From: CAYPHA01 sp964410215
Lineage (GTDB): Bacteria > Calditrichota > Calditrichia > Calditrichales > CAYPHA01
Direction of reading: 5' to 3'
DNA length: 64,000 nt
Assembly (NCBI GenBank): GCA_964410215.1
Contig: CAYPHA010000013.1
Coordinates: 18,872 to 82,871, forward strand
A model generated the notes under the pieces. That model did not search any database. It saw only the letters and a list, made by a program, of their open reading frames with translations, and was not told the DNA's origin. Below, in pieces: positions 17,345-25,745 of the stretch. The translations under genes were made by a program, and so were the position numbers. Position 1 is the first letter of the stretch, and each line of letters opens with the position of its first letter.

Positions 17345-18478
17345 ATGAATATTCTTATCATTTCGTTTGAATTTCCACCAAAACCTGGTGGAATCGGAGC
17401 ATATGCCTATCATTTGTCACATGAACTTTCTCGCAGTGACCATGATATAACGACTGTTGTCGCATATCCCGATATGGATGGTCAGACTTTTCAATACTTT
17501 GCCGATAAACAACCATTCAGATTAATACATTTCAAGAAATATAATTACAGATTTTACTCTGTCCTTCTGGGATTAAACTTTTTTAGAGAAATTGTTAAAA
17601 AGCACCAGATAGAACTTATCATAATTGTTTATTATAAAGCTGGAATCGTAGGATATTTATGTAGAAAATTATACAAAATACCTTACTTTATTGTCGGGCA
17701 TGGTTCAGAATTTCTCTCCGTGAACATGCTTCATGATTTTTTAATAAAAATGACCTATTCTGGAAGCGATGTCATTATTCCCAATAGTCGATATACAGAA
17801 TCATTGATGATTAAATCTGGTATTAAGGGCAATAAGGTTGTTATTATTCACCCAGGAGCTGATGATTCACTATACCACTACGCTGGGGACAAGAGAAAGC
17901 ATGCAACTAAAATAATTTTACTCACGGTTGGAGCTTTATCCATTCGTAAAGGGCATCGCTATGTAATCAATGCAATAAATCTATTAAGGCAAAAATACCC
18001 TTACATTGAATACTGGATAGTAGGAAAGGGAAAACAAAAAACAAATCTGGAACGACAAATCTCGGAATTGGGTTTGGAAAAACATGTAAAATTAATTGGC
18101 TATGTTGAAACTGATAAATTACCAGATATTTACAGGAATGCAGACATATTCATACTTAATAGCGTCAGCGATGATCCAAGCCAGATTGAAGGTTTTGGTA
18201 TCGTTGTGATAGAAGCCAATTTGATGAAATTACCGGTCGTCGCTTCGAAACATTCAGGAACCGAGGATGCTGTCGAACAAGGTGTGAACGGATTATTGGT
18301 TGAACCCACAGATGAAAGAGAAATTGCCGAGGTTATTGATGGTTTGATTTCTAATAAAGAATTATATACAAGGCTTTCTAAAGAAGGATATTTGCGGGCA
18401 AAAAATATGTTCAGTTGGCGTGTTATGGCTGATAAATATGAGCAACTTATTCGAGCGTTCAGTTCGTCAAGTATCTAG
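17345..18478 (+). CDS. Glycosyltransferase family 4
   Basis: 377 residues, GT-B fold. The N-terminal glycine-rich acceptor loop reads PPKPGGIGAY. The C-terminal donor domain has VGALSIRKGHRYV and the EX7E motif EGFGIVVIE followed by HSGTEDAVEQGVNG. It should add one sugar to the lipid-linked repeat unit on the cytoplasmic face. Donor and linkage are unknown. Confidence 0.85.
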   Translation: MNILIISFEFPPKPGGIGAYAYHLSHELSRSDHDITTVVAYPDMDGQTFQYFADKQPFRLIHFKKYNYRFYSVLLGLNFFREIVKKHQIELIIIVYYKAGIVGYLCRKLYKIPYFIVGHGSEFLSVNMLHDFLIKMTYSGSDVIIPNSRYTESLMIKSGIKGNKVVIIHPGADDSLYHYAGDKRKHATKIILLTVGALSIRKGHRYVINAINLLRQKYPYIEYWIVGKGKQKTNLERQISELGLEKHVKLIGYVETDKLPDIYRNADIFILNSVSDDPSQIEGFGIVVIEANLMKLPVVASKHSGTEDAVEQGVNGLLVEPTDEREIAEVIDGLISNKELYTRLSKEGYLRAKNMFSWRVMADKYEQLIRAFSSSSI

Positions 18479-18496
18479 CCCGCGATATAGAAGTAT

Positions 18497-20002
18497 GTGA
18501 TGAATTCCATGACAGCAAAATACCTGAAGCCATTTTTACATTTTTTTTCTGCAATTTTTATTGTCCGGTTTATAAATCTGATTCGTCAGGTTTTTCTTGC
18601 CTGGTGGGTCGGACCAAGCAAGATTCTGGATGTATTTTTCTTTATTATTTCTTTTCCGACACTATTAAACAGTACATGGACAAGGGCATTGGAAACAGCT
18701 CTGCTCAGTCGATATGAGAAATACAAACATCAAAATAATGTTAAATTTGCGAATACATTTTTATCAAAATCAGTCCAAAGTTTTTTTCTAATATCTTTTC
18801 TTATTTATTTATTGGTGAGCATACTTTTTCCAATTGCCATTTACCTTTTTTATATAGAATATGTTACATCAAACACGGTTACCGCTGTGTTTTTGATAAA
18901 TACATTTTTCCTTGTCGAAACATATCTGATCAGTGTAAGAATAATTAAATATTCAGATAAGAAATTTTTTCTGCCATCTATTCTGCCCATTTTTCAGAGT
19001 ATATCTCTTGTTGCCGGGATTATTTTATTTTCCAATCAGATATCATTACTGGTGTTGTCTGTGGCCTATTCAATTGGAACCATTTTTCAACTTGTTGTGT
19101 TTTTTAGAAATGAATTCAAAGATATTAAATTCAATAGGAATGGTATTGGAATAAAACGGGTCAGGGGCATTCTTAAAAATAGTTTTCAACTCTCTATCGC
19201 TTCAGGTTTGAGCTCTTTAAATCTTTTTATTGATCAGAATTTTGCTTTGAATCTTGGAGAGGGTGCTAACTCTCATATTCATTATGGGCATTATTTTCTA
19301 ACCATCTTTGTGGCTTTATTTGTCAGAAATATAAACACTATTTTTTTTCCACAATTTCAACAATATGTCGTCCAGAATGACCATGACCAACTTAAATATG
19401 ATGCAAGTAAAGTGATCAGGCTTATTGTTATTTTCAGTATGTCGATAACAATATTATTGATTAATAACGGGTATTTTCTGACCGATTTAATACTAGGTTA
19501 TGGGAAAATGACTTCGCAGGATCTCGAGATTATATATTATTGTATGCTGGGATATACGGGTGCATTTCTAGGAACAGCTTTAAATGCTGTCCTTGTCAGA
19601 ATTTTGCATGTTTACTATGAATACCAAATAGTTCTTTATGTAGCAATTGTTAATTTTCTGGTACATTTGATTCTGAATTTTATTTTAATATATTTCTTCG
19701 GCATTTGGGGCATAGCAGTATCAACATCAGTTACATTCATACTTATTTGTATTATATATATCGTTTTTTTGTCAAGAAAGTATCAAATGAATTTCTTTAA
19801 ATTTGACTGGATTCTACGTGGTTTGAGTGCTCTATCATTGTTTGTTATATTCGAGTATTTTATCATATTCAGGTTAAACGGTTTTATGCGAAGTGATTTT
19901 TACTGGAATTTACTGTGTTTTCTGGCAAGCCTTCTGGTAGTCGTCGGTGTATTTTATATTTTTGGACTCATTCGAATTAGAAAATTCAGACTGATCTATT
20001 AG
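18497..20002 (+). CDS. Lipid-linked oligosaccharide flippase (MurJ/Wzx-like)
   Basis: 501 residues with about 12-14 hydrophobic spans. The opening (FIVRFINLIRQVFLAWWVG) resembles MviN/MurJ-type MOP-superfamily flippases more than classical Wzx. The start may be GTG 18497 or ATG 18500/18509; no ribosome-binding site decides. Inside this locus it most likely translocates the undecaprenyl-linked repeat unit for polymerisation. Confidence 0.75.
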   Translation: MMNSMTAKYLKPFLHFFSAIFIVRFINLIRQVFLAWWVGPSKILDVFFFIISFPTLLNSTWTRALETALLSRYEKYKHQNNVKFANTFLSKSVQSFFLISFLIYLLVSILFPIAIYLFYIEYVTSNTVTAVFLINTFFLVETYLISVRIIKYSDKKFFLPSILPIFQSISLVAGIILFSNQISLLVLSVAYSIGTIFQLVVFFRNEFKDIKFNRNGIGIKRVRGILKNSFQLSIASGLSSLNLFIDQNFALNLGEGANSHIHYGHYFLTIFVALFVRNINTIFFPQFQQYVVQNDHDQLKYDASKVIRLIVIFSMSITILLINNGYFLTDLILGYGKMTSQDLEIIYYCMLGYTGAFLGTALNAVLVRILHVYYEYQIVLYVAIVNFLVHLILNFILIYFFGIWGIAVSTSVTFILICIIYIVFLSRKYQMNFFKFDWILRGLSALSLFVIFEYFIIFRLNGFMRSDFYWNLLCFLASLLVVVGVFYIFGLIRIRKFRLIY

Positions 20003-20028
20003 TTAGCATAAAGAGGCTTATAAGTAAA

Positions 20029-21138
20029 ATGTCACAACAAAAACTATCATTATTCATCGGCTCTTTACGGGGCGGTGGTGCAGAAAAAGTTTGTGTTACT
20101 CTGGCTAACTATCTTGTCACTCATGGTTTTAACGTCAGTCTCATCGTGTTAAACCTCCATAATGCAGTATACCATAAGTCTCTGAATAAACAGGTTGAAC
20201 TGCTTGATCTTAATTTACACCACACCAGACAAAGTATTTTTAAAATCTTTCAAATACTTATCTCGAAAAAAATACAAAATATCCTCGTGTTTAACCATGA
20301 AATTGCCCTTGTAATGGTTTTTTTTCGGTTTTTTATTTTTAAAAAAGTGCGAATAATCTCCCGGAATATTAATACGCTTAGTGAGAAAATTAAACATGAA
20401 AAATCAATCTGGCACGGAAGCCTAAAAAATTATTTGCTCAAATTATTATACAGCCGTGTTGATCATGTTATTGTCCAATCTGAGGGGATGATGAAAGATC
20501 TAACAGAGCATTACGGTTTTCGTGATTCACAGTTAACCATTATTAATAATCCCCTGGATCCATTATTTGAAGAGGAGCTCTACAAACCTTCCGGACAGGC
20601 AGGTGATAATAAAAATGAAATATTGTTTGTGGGGCGTTTTAAAAAACAAAAAGGCATCTCATTTTTGTTTGATGCTTTTAAAATTGTTTTGCTACAGATG
20701 CCGTATATGAAACTCCGATTGGTTGGAACCGGTGAACTTTATAACAATTATCTGAACTATGCTAAAGAGACGGGGATTTTCAGAAATGTGATATTTGAAG
20801 GCTATAGGGAAGATATATTGCCGTATTATAAGCAGGCGGATGTGACCGTTTTATCATCTCTCTATGAAGGATTCCCCAATGTTCTTCTGGAATCCATTGC
20901 CTGTGGAACTCCGGTTGTTTCCTTTGATTGCCCTTCGGGGCCAAAAGAGATTATCGAGGAGGGTATAAATGGATTTCTTGTATCTTACCGGGATGCAGGA
21001 CATCTTGCCGATTCAATAATAAGGGCATTAAAACAGAAATGGGATCCTGATTCTATCAAGAAAACAGCTTATAAATACTCAACAGCAGCCGTTCTTGATA
21101 AATATATTAAACTGCTCAAAGAGGTACAGGTTCTTTGA
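20029..21138 (+). CDS. Glycosyltransferase family 4
   Basis: 369 residues. The N-terminus SLRGGGAEKVCVTLANYL is the GGGAE-type loop common in GT4 enzymes of polysaccharide loci. The donor domain contains VGRFKKQKG and the EX7E motif EGFPNVLLE, followed by SGPKEIIEEGINGFLV. It overlaps the next gene by 4 bases (TTGA), so they are coupled. Confidence 0.85.
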   Translation: MSQQKLSLFIGSLRGGGAEKVCVTLANYLVTHGFNVSLIVLNLHNAVYHKSLNKQVELLDLNLHHTRQSIFKIFQILISKKIQNILVFNHEIALVMVFFRFFIFKKVRIISRNINTLSEKIKHEKSIWHGSLKNYLLKLLYSRVDHVIVQSEGMMKDLTEHYGFRDSQLTIINNPLDPLFEEELYKPSGQAGDNKNEILFVGRFKKQKGISFLFDAFKIVLLQMPYMKLRLVGTGELYNNYLNYAKETGIFRNVIFEGYREDILPYYKQADVTVLSSLYEGFPNVLLESIACGTPVVSFDCPSGPKEIIEEGINGFLVSYRDAGHLADSIIRALKQKWDPDSIKKTAYKYSTAAVLDKYIKLLKEVQVL

Positions 21139-22265
21139 AACGAAAAATCACTTATCTGGCATCCACTTTAAGGACCACAGGGCCGACAAATCAGCTCTAC
21201 GCTATTATTCAATACCTCGACAAACAACGATTTGATGCACAAATTATTACCTTGTCACCTGAACCTGAGCATACACAATTACCCCGTTTTCAGAAACTAG
21301 GATTACCAATAACATCCTTGAATTTATCCAGATGGAATGGATTGATAAAGGCCAAAGAACAACTGAAAAAAATCTTTCGGACGGATCCGCCGGATTTGAT
21401 TCACAGCCAGGGAATCCGGTCTGATCGATTGGTAGAAAAGTTGGATTTAAAGATACCGTCTGTAAAAACGATCCGTACCTATCCACAAGATGATTACCGT
21501 CTTAAATTCGGGGTTTTTCTGGGTACTATAATGTCAATTAGCCATTTGAATCTGGTTAAAAAGTCTGTAAATGTTGTTGCCTGCTCTGAATCACTCGCAC
21601 AAAGGTTCAGGCAAGAAAAAAACATCCAGTTAAATTTTATCGCTAATGGAGTAGATAACACTTATTTCAAAAAGGCATCTCCGGATCATAAATCCGGACT
21701 GCGAAGGAAATTGGGAATAGACGATTCAAAATTCGTATTTATAGTTATCGGTAATCTCGTTGCACTCAAAGACATTTCTTCAATTATTCATGTTTTTAAA
21801 GAAAATGATTTTGGTGGAAGGGCTGTTTTGATAATAGCTGGTGACGGGCCTCAGGAAACGCACCTAAAAGCACTGGCCGGAGAAAATGCCCATATTCGTT
21901 TTGTGGGCCGGGTTAAAAATGCCCTGGACTATTACCAGGCATCCGACTTTTTTATTTCGGCTTCCCTGTCCGAAGGGTTGCCTAATGCAGTTATGGAAGC
22001 AATGGCTTGTGGTTTACCCGTTATTCTCTCTAAATTGCCAGCCCATATGGAAATCATGAAAACAATTGAACCCTATCCCTATTTTTTTAACTTTAAAGAT
22101 GTTCAAGGGATCAGAAATAAAATTATGCAAATCATTGATGATAATTATCCTTTATTGTCTGAGAAGATGTTGCATGTGATTAATACAAATTTTACCAGTA
22201 AAATAATGTCCGAAAAATACCAGAATCTATATACAAAACTCATTGAACATGGAACAGCAATTTAG
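21135..22265 (+). CDS. Glycosyltransferase family 4
   Basis: 376 residues, starting at a TTG that overlaps the upstream stop. GT-B architecture: LRTTGPTNQLYAI in the acceptor domain, then VIGNLVALKD and the EX7E motif EGLPNAVMEAMACGLP. The donor sugar is unknown. The following gene starts inside its last codons. Confidence 0.82.
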   Translation: MKRKITYLASTLRTTGPTNQLYAIIQYLDKQRFDAQIITLSPEPEHTQLPRFQKLGLPITSLNLSRWNGLIKAKEQLKKIFRTDPPDLIHSQGIRSDRLVEKLDLKIPSVKTIRTYPQDDYRLKFGVFLGTIMSISHLNLVKKSVNVVACSESLAQRFRQEKNIQLNFIANGVDNTYFKKASPDHKSGLRRKLGIDDSKFVFIVIGNLVALKDISSIIHVFKENDFGGRAVLIIAGDGPQETHLKALAGENAHIRFVGRVKNALDYYQASDFFISASLSEGLPNAVMEAMACGLPVILSKLPAHMEIMKTIEPYPYFFNFKDVQGIRNKIMQIIDDNYPLLSEKMLHVINTNFTSKIMSEKYQNLYTKLIEHGTAI

Positions 22266-23523
22266 TCCGTTAGAAAAGAAAATAGCCCATTTTCTGGCCG
22301 GTTTTCCTGCCTTAAAACAATTTATAAAACGTCTGTATCAAGGCTTGAATTATATCATATATCGCAAACCATATGTACATAAATCTAAACATCCGGTCAG
22401 GTCCATAAACTATAAAAATTTCGAAACGTTTTTTGGATATTATGATAAATCACCTTTGAATGAATCCGGAACATTATTGCTTTTTCATGCTTCCAGGTTA
22501 AATACACAAAAAAAACCGGATAGCACAATACCACTTCATATAATACTCTCAGATTTCCGAAGTAGTTCGATCCTAAAGGAATTCAGAACATCTGCTTATA
22601 ACTGGCAGCAGGGTAGCCGTACCCAGTGGATAAATGATACGTCTTTTATATTTAATGATTTTAATCCTGAGAAAAAAACCTTTTATAGCAGAATAATCGA
22701 TACCCGTGACCTTTCGATAGAAAGAAAAATTGATTATCCCGTCTATGACGTTAAAGGAGATAAAGCACTTACTTTAAGATTTGAACGGTTAGCACTTCTT
22801 CGCCCTGATTATGGATATAATGTCGATTCCATTGTTAGAGGATTTGAATTGAGGGACCTTAAGAATGATGGGATTTTCCTTGTAAACCTTACGAATAATG
22901 AATCTACCTTATTGCTCAGTCTCGAAGAAATTATTCAACACGGTAAGGTGCCACGAAGTGGCTCGGTGCAGCATAAGGTTAATCATCTCATGTACAGTCC
23001 GAATGGTAACAAGTTTATCTTCTTACACCGTTACTTTTTAGACGGGAAGCGATTTGACAGATTATTTTTATACCATTTTGCCGATGGTATTCTCAAACTT
23101 CTGGCTGACGACGAGATGGTCAGCCATTATATTTGGTATGGTAACCATTCCATCGTATGTTATATGCGAAATTTTGAAAAGGGCGATCATTTTTATCTTA
23201 TCGATGTAGAACATAATACTCAATCCATCTTTGGATATGCCCATCTGCTTCCATTCGGTGACGGTCATCCGAATATCCTTAATAAAAAAATGCTTTTTGA
23301 CACCTATCCTGATAAATCCCGCATGAAAAATCTGTACATTTATAACGATACAAAAGAGGAACTTTCTCAAATCGGTCGTTTCTATGAATCGTTAAAATAT
23401 CATGGAGAAACACGTTGCGATCTGCATCCGAGGTGGTCATCTGACGGGAATGTTGTTTTTATTGATTCTGTCCATGAGGGAAAAAGACAATTATATATGC
23501 TGGATATGAATACAAGTGAATAA
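22249..23523 (+). CDS. Uncharacterised propeller-like protein of the polysaccharide locus
   Basis: About 424 residues from ATG 22249 (a TTG six bases earlier is possible). I do not recognise a named family. Several segments look like WD40/TolB-type blades, for example NFETFFGYYDKSPLN, HLMYSPNGNKFIFLHRY and DLHPRWSSDGNVVFID. No signal peptide is evident, though a hydrophobic patch near residues 12-36 could associate with the membrane. No glycosyltransferase motif is visible. It overlaps both neighbours, so it is translated as part of the polymer pathway; a sugar-modifying or assembly role is only an inference. Confidence 0.6.
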   Translation: MEQQFSPLEKKIAHFLAGFPALKQFIKRLYQGLNYIIYRKPYVHKSKHPVRSINYKNFETFFGYYDKSPLNESGTLLLFHASRLNTQKKPDSTIPLHIILSDFRSSSILKEFRTSAYNWQQGSRTQWINDTSFIFNDFNPEKKTFYSRIIDTRDLSIERKIDYPVYDVKGDKALTLRFERLALLRPDYGYNVDSIVRGFELRDLKNDGIFLVNLTNNESTLLLSLEEIIQHGKVPRSGSVQHKVNHLMYSPNGNKFIFLHRYFLDGKRFDRLFLYHFADGILKLLADDEMVSHYIWYGNHSIVCYMRNFEKGDHFYLIDVEHNTQSIFGYAHLLPFGDGHPNILNKKMLFDTYPDKSRMKNLYIYNDTKEELSQIGRFYESLKYHGETRCDLHPRWSSDGNVVFIDSVHEGKRQLYMLDMNTSE

Positions 23524-24322
23524 ACTAGCGGTCATTATTCCGGTCTATCTTAAAGATGAACCGGAACTGTTAAAAAAATCTGTTGATAGTATACTTGCAC
23601 AATCCTTCCGGGAATTCGATTTGATTATTGTGGCAGATGGCCCCGTTTCTTCTGAAATAGATCATTATCTGGGATTAATTGATTCAAAGTGCTTTGCTAT
23701 TATACGATATCCCCATAATGAAGGACTACCAGCCACGCTGAATAAGGCAATCTCTTTCTGTATGGATAAGGGCCATACATACATCGCAAGAATGGATGCA
23801 GATGATATTTCCCATGAACGGAGGCTGGAGGAACAATTCAGGTACTTAGAAAGAAGTCCTGATATTGGAGCCGTCGGTGTTGAAGCTAATATAATCGATT
23901 CTAAAGGGAAAGTGATAGGGATAAAAACGGTTGCACCGAAAATCAATTACAATATACTAAAAAAAGTAAGTGATGTAATTCATCCCTCAGTCGTATTCAG
24001 AACATCATTTTTTGAAAAAGTTGGATTTTATGATAGTAGTCTCTACCAGTCACAGGATTATGACTTATGGTTTCGTGCCGTTGAAAAAAATATTAGAATC
24101 CACAATATCCAAAAGAAATTATATTATCTACGTTATGATGATCGTCTCATTCGTCGTCGGAAAAAGGCACAACGCTATGTGCTGAAAATTAAAATACGCT
24201 ATTTGCGTTTCGTCGATTTTTTTTATCTTTTTTCTCATATTTTAATTATTGTATTACCAGAATGTATTGTAAGAAGCATACTATATAGAAAAATTCAAAC
24301 GGGTGAAACTAAATATTATTGA
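23516..24322 (+). CDS. Glycosyltransferase family 2
   Basis: 268 residues, GT-A fold. AVIIPVYLKDEPELLKKSVDSIL is the typical opening, MDADD is the DXD metal-binding motif, and SQDYDLWFRA resembles the catalytic ED region. A hydrophobic stretch near the C-terminus may tether it to the membrane. The GTG start at 23516 overlaps the upstream stop. Donor unknown. Confidence 0.85.
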   Translation: MNKLAVIIPVYLKDEPELLKKSVDSILAQSFREFDLIIVADGPVSSEIDHYLGLIDSKCFAIIRYPHNEGLPATLNKAISFCMDKGHTYIARMDADDISHERRLEEQFRYLERSPDIGAVGVEANIIDSKGKVIGIKTVAPKINYNILKKVSDVIHPSVVFRTSFFEKVGFYDSSLYQSQDYDLWFRAVEKNIRIHNIQKKLYYLRYDDRLIRRRKKAQRYVLKIKIRYLRFVDFFYLFSHILIIVLPECIVRSILYRKIQTGETKYY

Positions 24323-24378
24323 AATGTGTTAGTAAAATTTAATTTTTTTATATGTCGAATTTATCAGGATTTTTGCCA

Positions 24379-25524
24379 ATGAGGTTCTTAGTGACAATAA
24401 AAAGCTGGCTTCCTTTAATATTTACAGTTCTATTTGTAACGCAGCTATTGGCTGAAGATGACAATTATACAATTCGTTGGCATAAGGATATGGGAAATAT
24501 TCTGGATCAGCCGGACGAATTTTACGGCAGCGCTGAAGCAATTCGTATTGCGGAAACAGTTATTCTCTTCCAGCGAAACAATGGCGGGTGGCCCAAAAAC
24601 TATGACCGTACAGCCGTGATAAACGACAGCATTAGAAAACTTCAACAAGGACTTAAAACCAAAACATATACCACATTTGATAATGGTTCCACTCACACCG
24701 ATGTGCGGTTTCTTGCCAGGGTGTATCAAAAAACAAACAACCAACGCTTTAGAAATGCCTTTATGAAGGGTTTGGACTTTATTTTAAAAGCTCAGTATAC
24801 AAACGGCGGATGGCCACAACTATATCCTTTACCTACTGATACAAGTCGTTATGAACGACACATAACGTTTAATGACGGTGCAATGATTGGTGTGTTAGAA
24901 ACACTTCGTGAAATAATCGGTGATGATGATACGTACACATTTGTAAATAAATATATAAAACAACGAGTTTCGGATTCTTTAGAAAAAGGTATACAATGTA
25001 TACTAAATTGCCAATATATAAGAAATGGAAATAAAACAGTCTGGGGGGCGCAACATGATGAAGAAACACTGCTCCCAGCAAAAGCACGTGCTTATGAGTT
25101 ACCTTCGCTAACTGGATATGAATCCCTCTATATCGTACGTTTTCTTATGGATATCCATAATCCTTCACCTATAATTATTGATGCGATACATAGTGCCGTG
25201 AAATGGTTTGATGAATCTAAATTAACCGGCTTGAAAATGGTTCGGGTCGAAAATGCCCATGCACCGAAGGGTTGGGATATGATGGTTGTGGAGGATTCCA
25301 CGGCAGCACCTCTGTGGGCTCGTTTTTATGATCTTCAAACCAATAAACCAATTTTTGTTGACTATGATGGAATACCAAAAAAGTATCTCGCAGAAATTGA
25401 CTATGAACGTCGAGTCGGTTACAGCTGGCTGGGATTTTACGGAAAAACATTATTGTCCAGAGACTATCCAAATTGGCTTAAAAAGAGGGGGATAGAGAAA
25501 AACGTCTTGCTGGAAAATGATTAA
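24379..25524 (+). CDS. Pectate lyase, polysaccharide lyase family 10-like, secreted
   Basis: 381 residues from ATG 24379, which begins directly with a signal peptide (MRFLVTIKSWLPLIFTVLF, cleavage near LLA-ED). The frame is open to an ATG at 24352, but that start would bury the signal. NNGGWPKNYDR, TFDNGSTHTDVRFLARVY and NGGWPQLYP are characteristic of the PF09492 pectic acid lyase family, an (alpha/alpha) toroid cutting polygalacturonate by beta-elimination. As the last gene of the exopolysaccharide locus it may process a uronic-acid-containing polymer rather than digest plant pectin. Confidence 0.8.
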   Translation: MRFLVTIKSWLPLIFTVLFVTQLLAEDDNYTIRWHKDMGNILDQPDEFYGSAEAIRIAETVILFQRNNGGWPKNYDRTAVINDSIRKLQQGLKTKTYTTFDNGSTHTDVRFLARVYQKTNNQRFRNAFMKGLDFILKAQYTNGGWPQLYPLPTDTSRYERHITFNDGAMIGVLETLREIIGDDDTYTFVNKYIKQRVSDSLEKGIQCILNCQYIRNGNKTVWGAQHDEETLLPAKARAYELPSLTGYESLYIVRFLMDIHNPSPIIIDAIHSAVKWFDESKLTGLKMVRVENAHAPKGWDMMVVEDSTAAPLWARFYDLQTNKPIFVDYDGIPKKYLAEIDYERRVGYSWLGFYGKTLLSRDYPNWLKKRGIEKNVLLEND

Positions 25525-25631
25525 ATACGTTTCATCCATTTATGAAAACAAATTTCAAAATTTTTACGTAAATCCTGTTATTCTGTCTAACAAACATATC
25601 TCGTCAATTCCAAATTTTAGATGAGGGTTCA

Positions 25632-25701
25632 TCTGACAAATTAACTTGTTTAAATAACCGCAAAATCATAACTTTAAAAGTTAAATTATAAATTTGTCAG
25701 A
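25632..25701. repeat. 70-bp element with 11-bp terminal inverted repeats
   Basis: TCTGACAAATT (25632-25642) and AATTTGTCAGA (25691-25701) are perfect inverted copies. A second inverted pair, TAACTTT/AAAGTTA (25669-25675, 25677-25683), is nested inside, and AGATGA/TCATCT (25619-25624, 25629-25634) overlaps the left end. It lies in the 221-bp gene-free gap at the right edge of the AT-rich locus. It could be a regulatory structure or a MITE-like remnant; no target-site duplication is visible. Confidence 0.45.
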
Positions 25702-25745
25702 ATCCGAAAGCGGTCCCTTTATTAAACATGGAACAGTAAACCAGG

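Larger units (their letters stand above)
13634..25524 (+). other. AT-rich exopolysaccharide (Wzx/Wzy-type) biosynthesis locus
   Basis: Ten same-strand genes, several overlapping, encode exporter, chain-length protein, polymerase, flippase, four glycosyltransferases, an unrecognised propeller-like protein and a pectate lyase. Base composition is visibly lower in G+C than on either side, especially between about 16 and 25 kb, and codons end in A/T. This composition shift and the typical variability of such loci suggest acquisition by transfer. No integrase or transposase is present. I found no JUMPstart/ops-like element in the 43 bp before the first gene. Confidence 0.8.
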
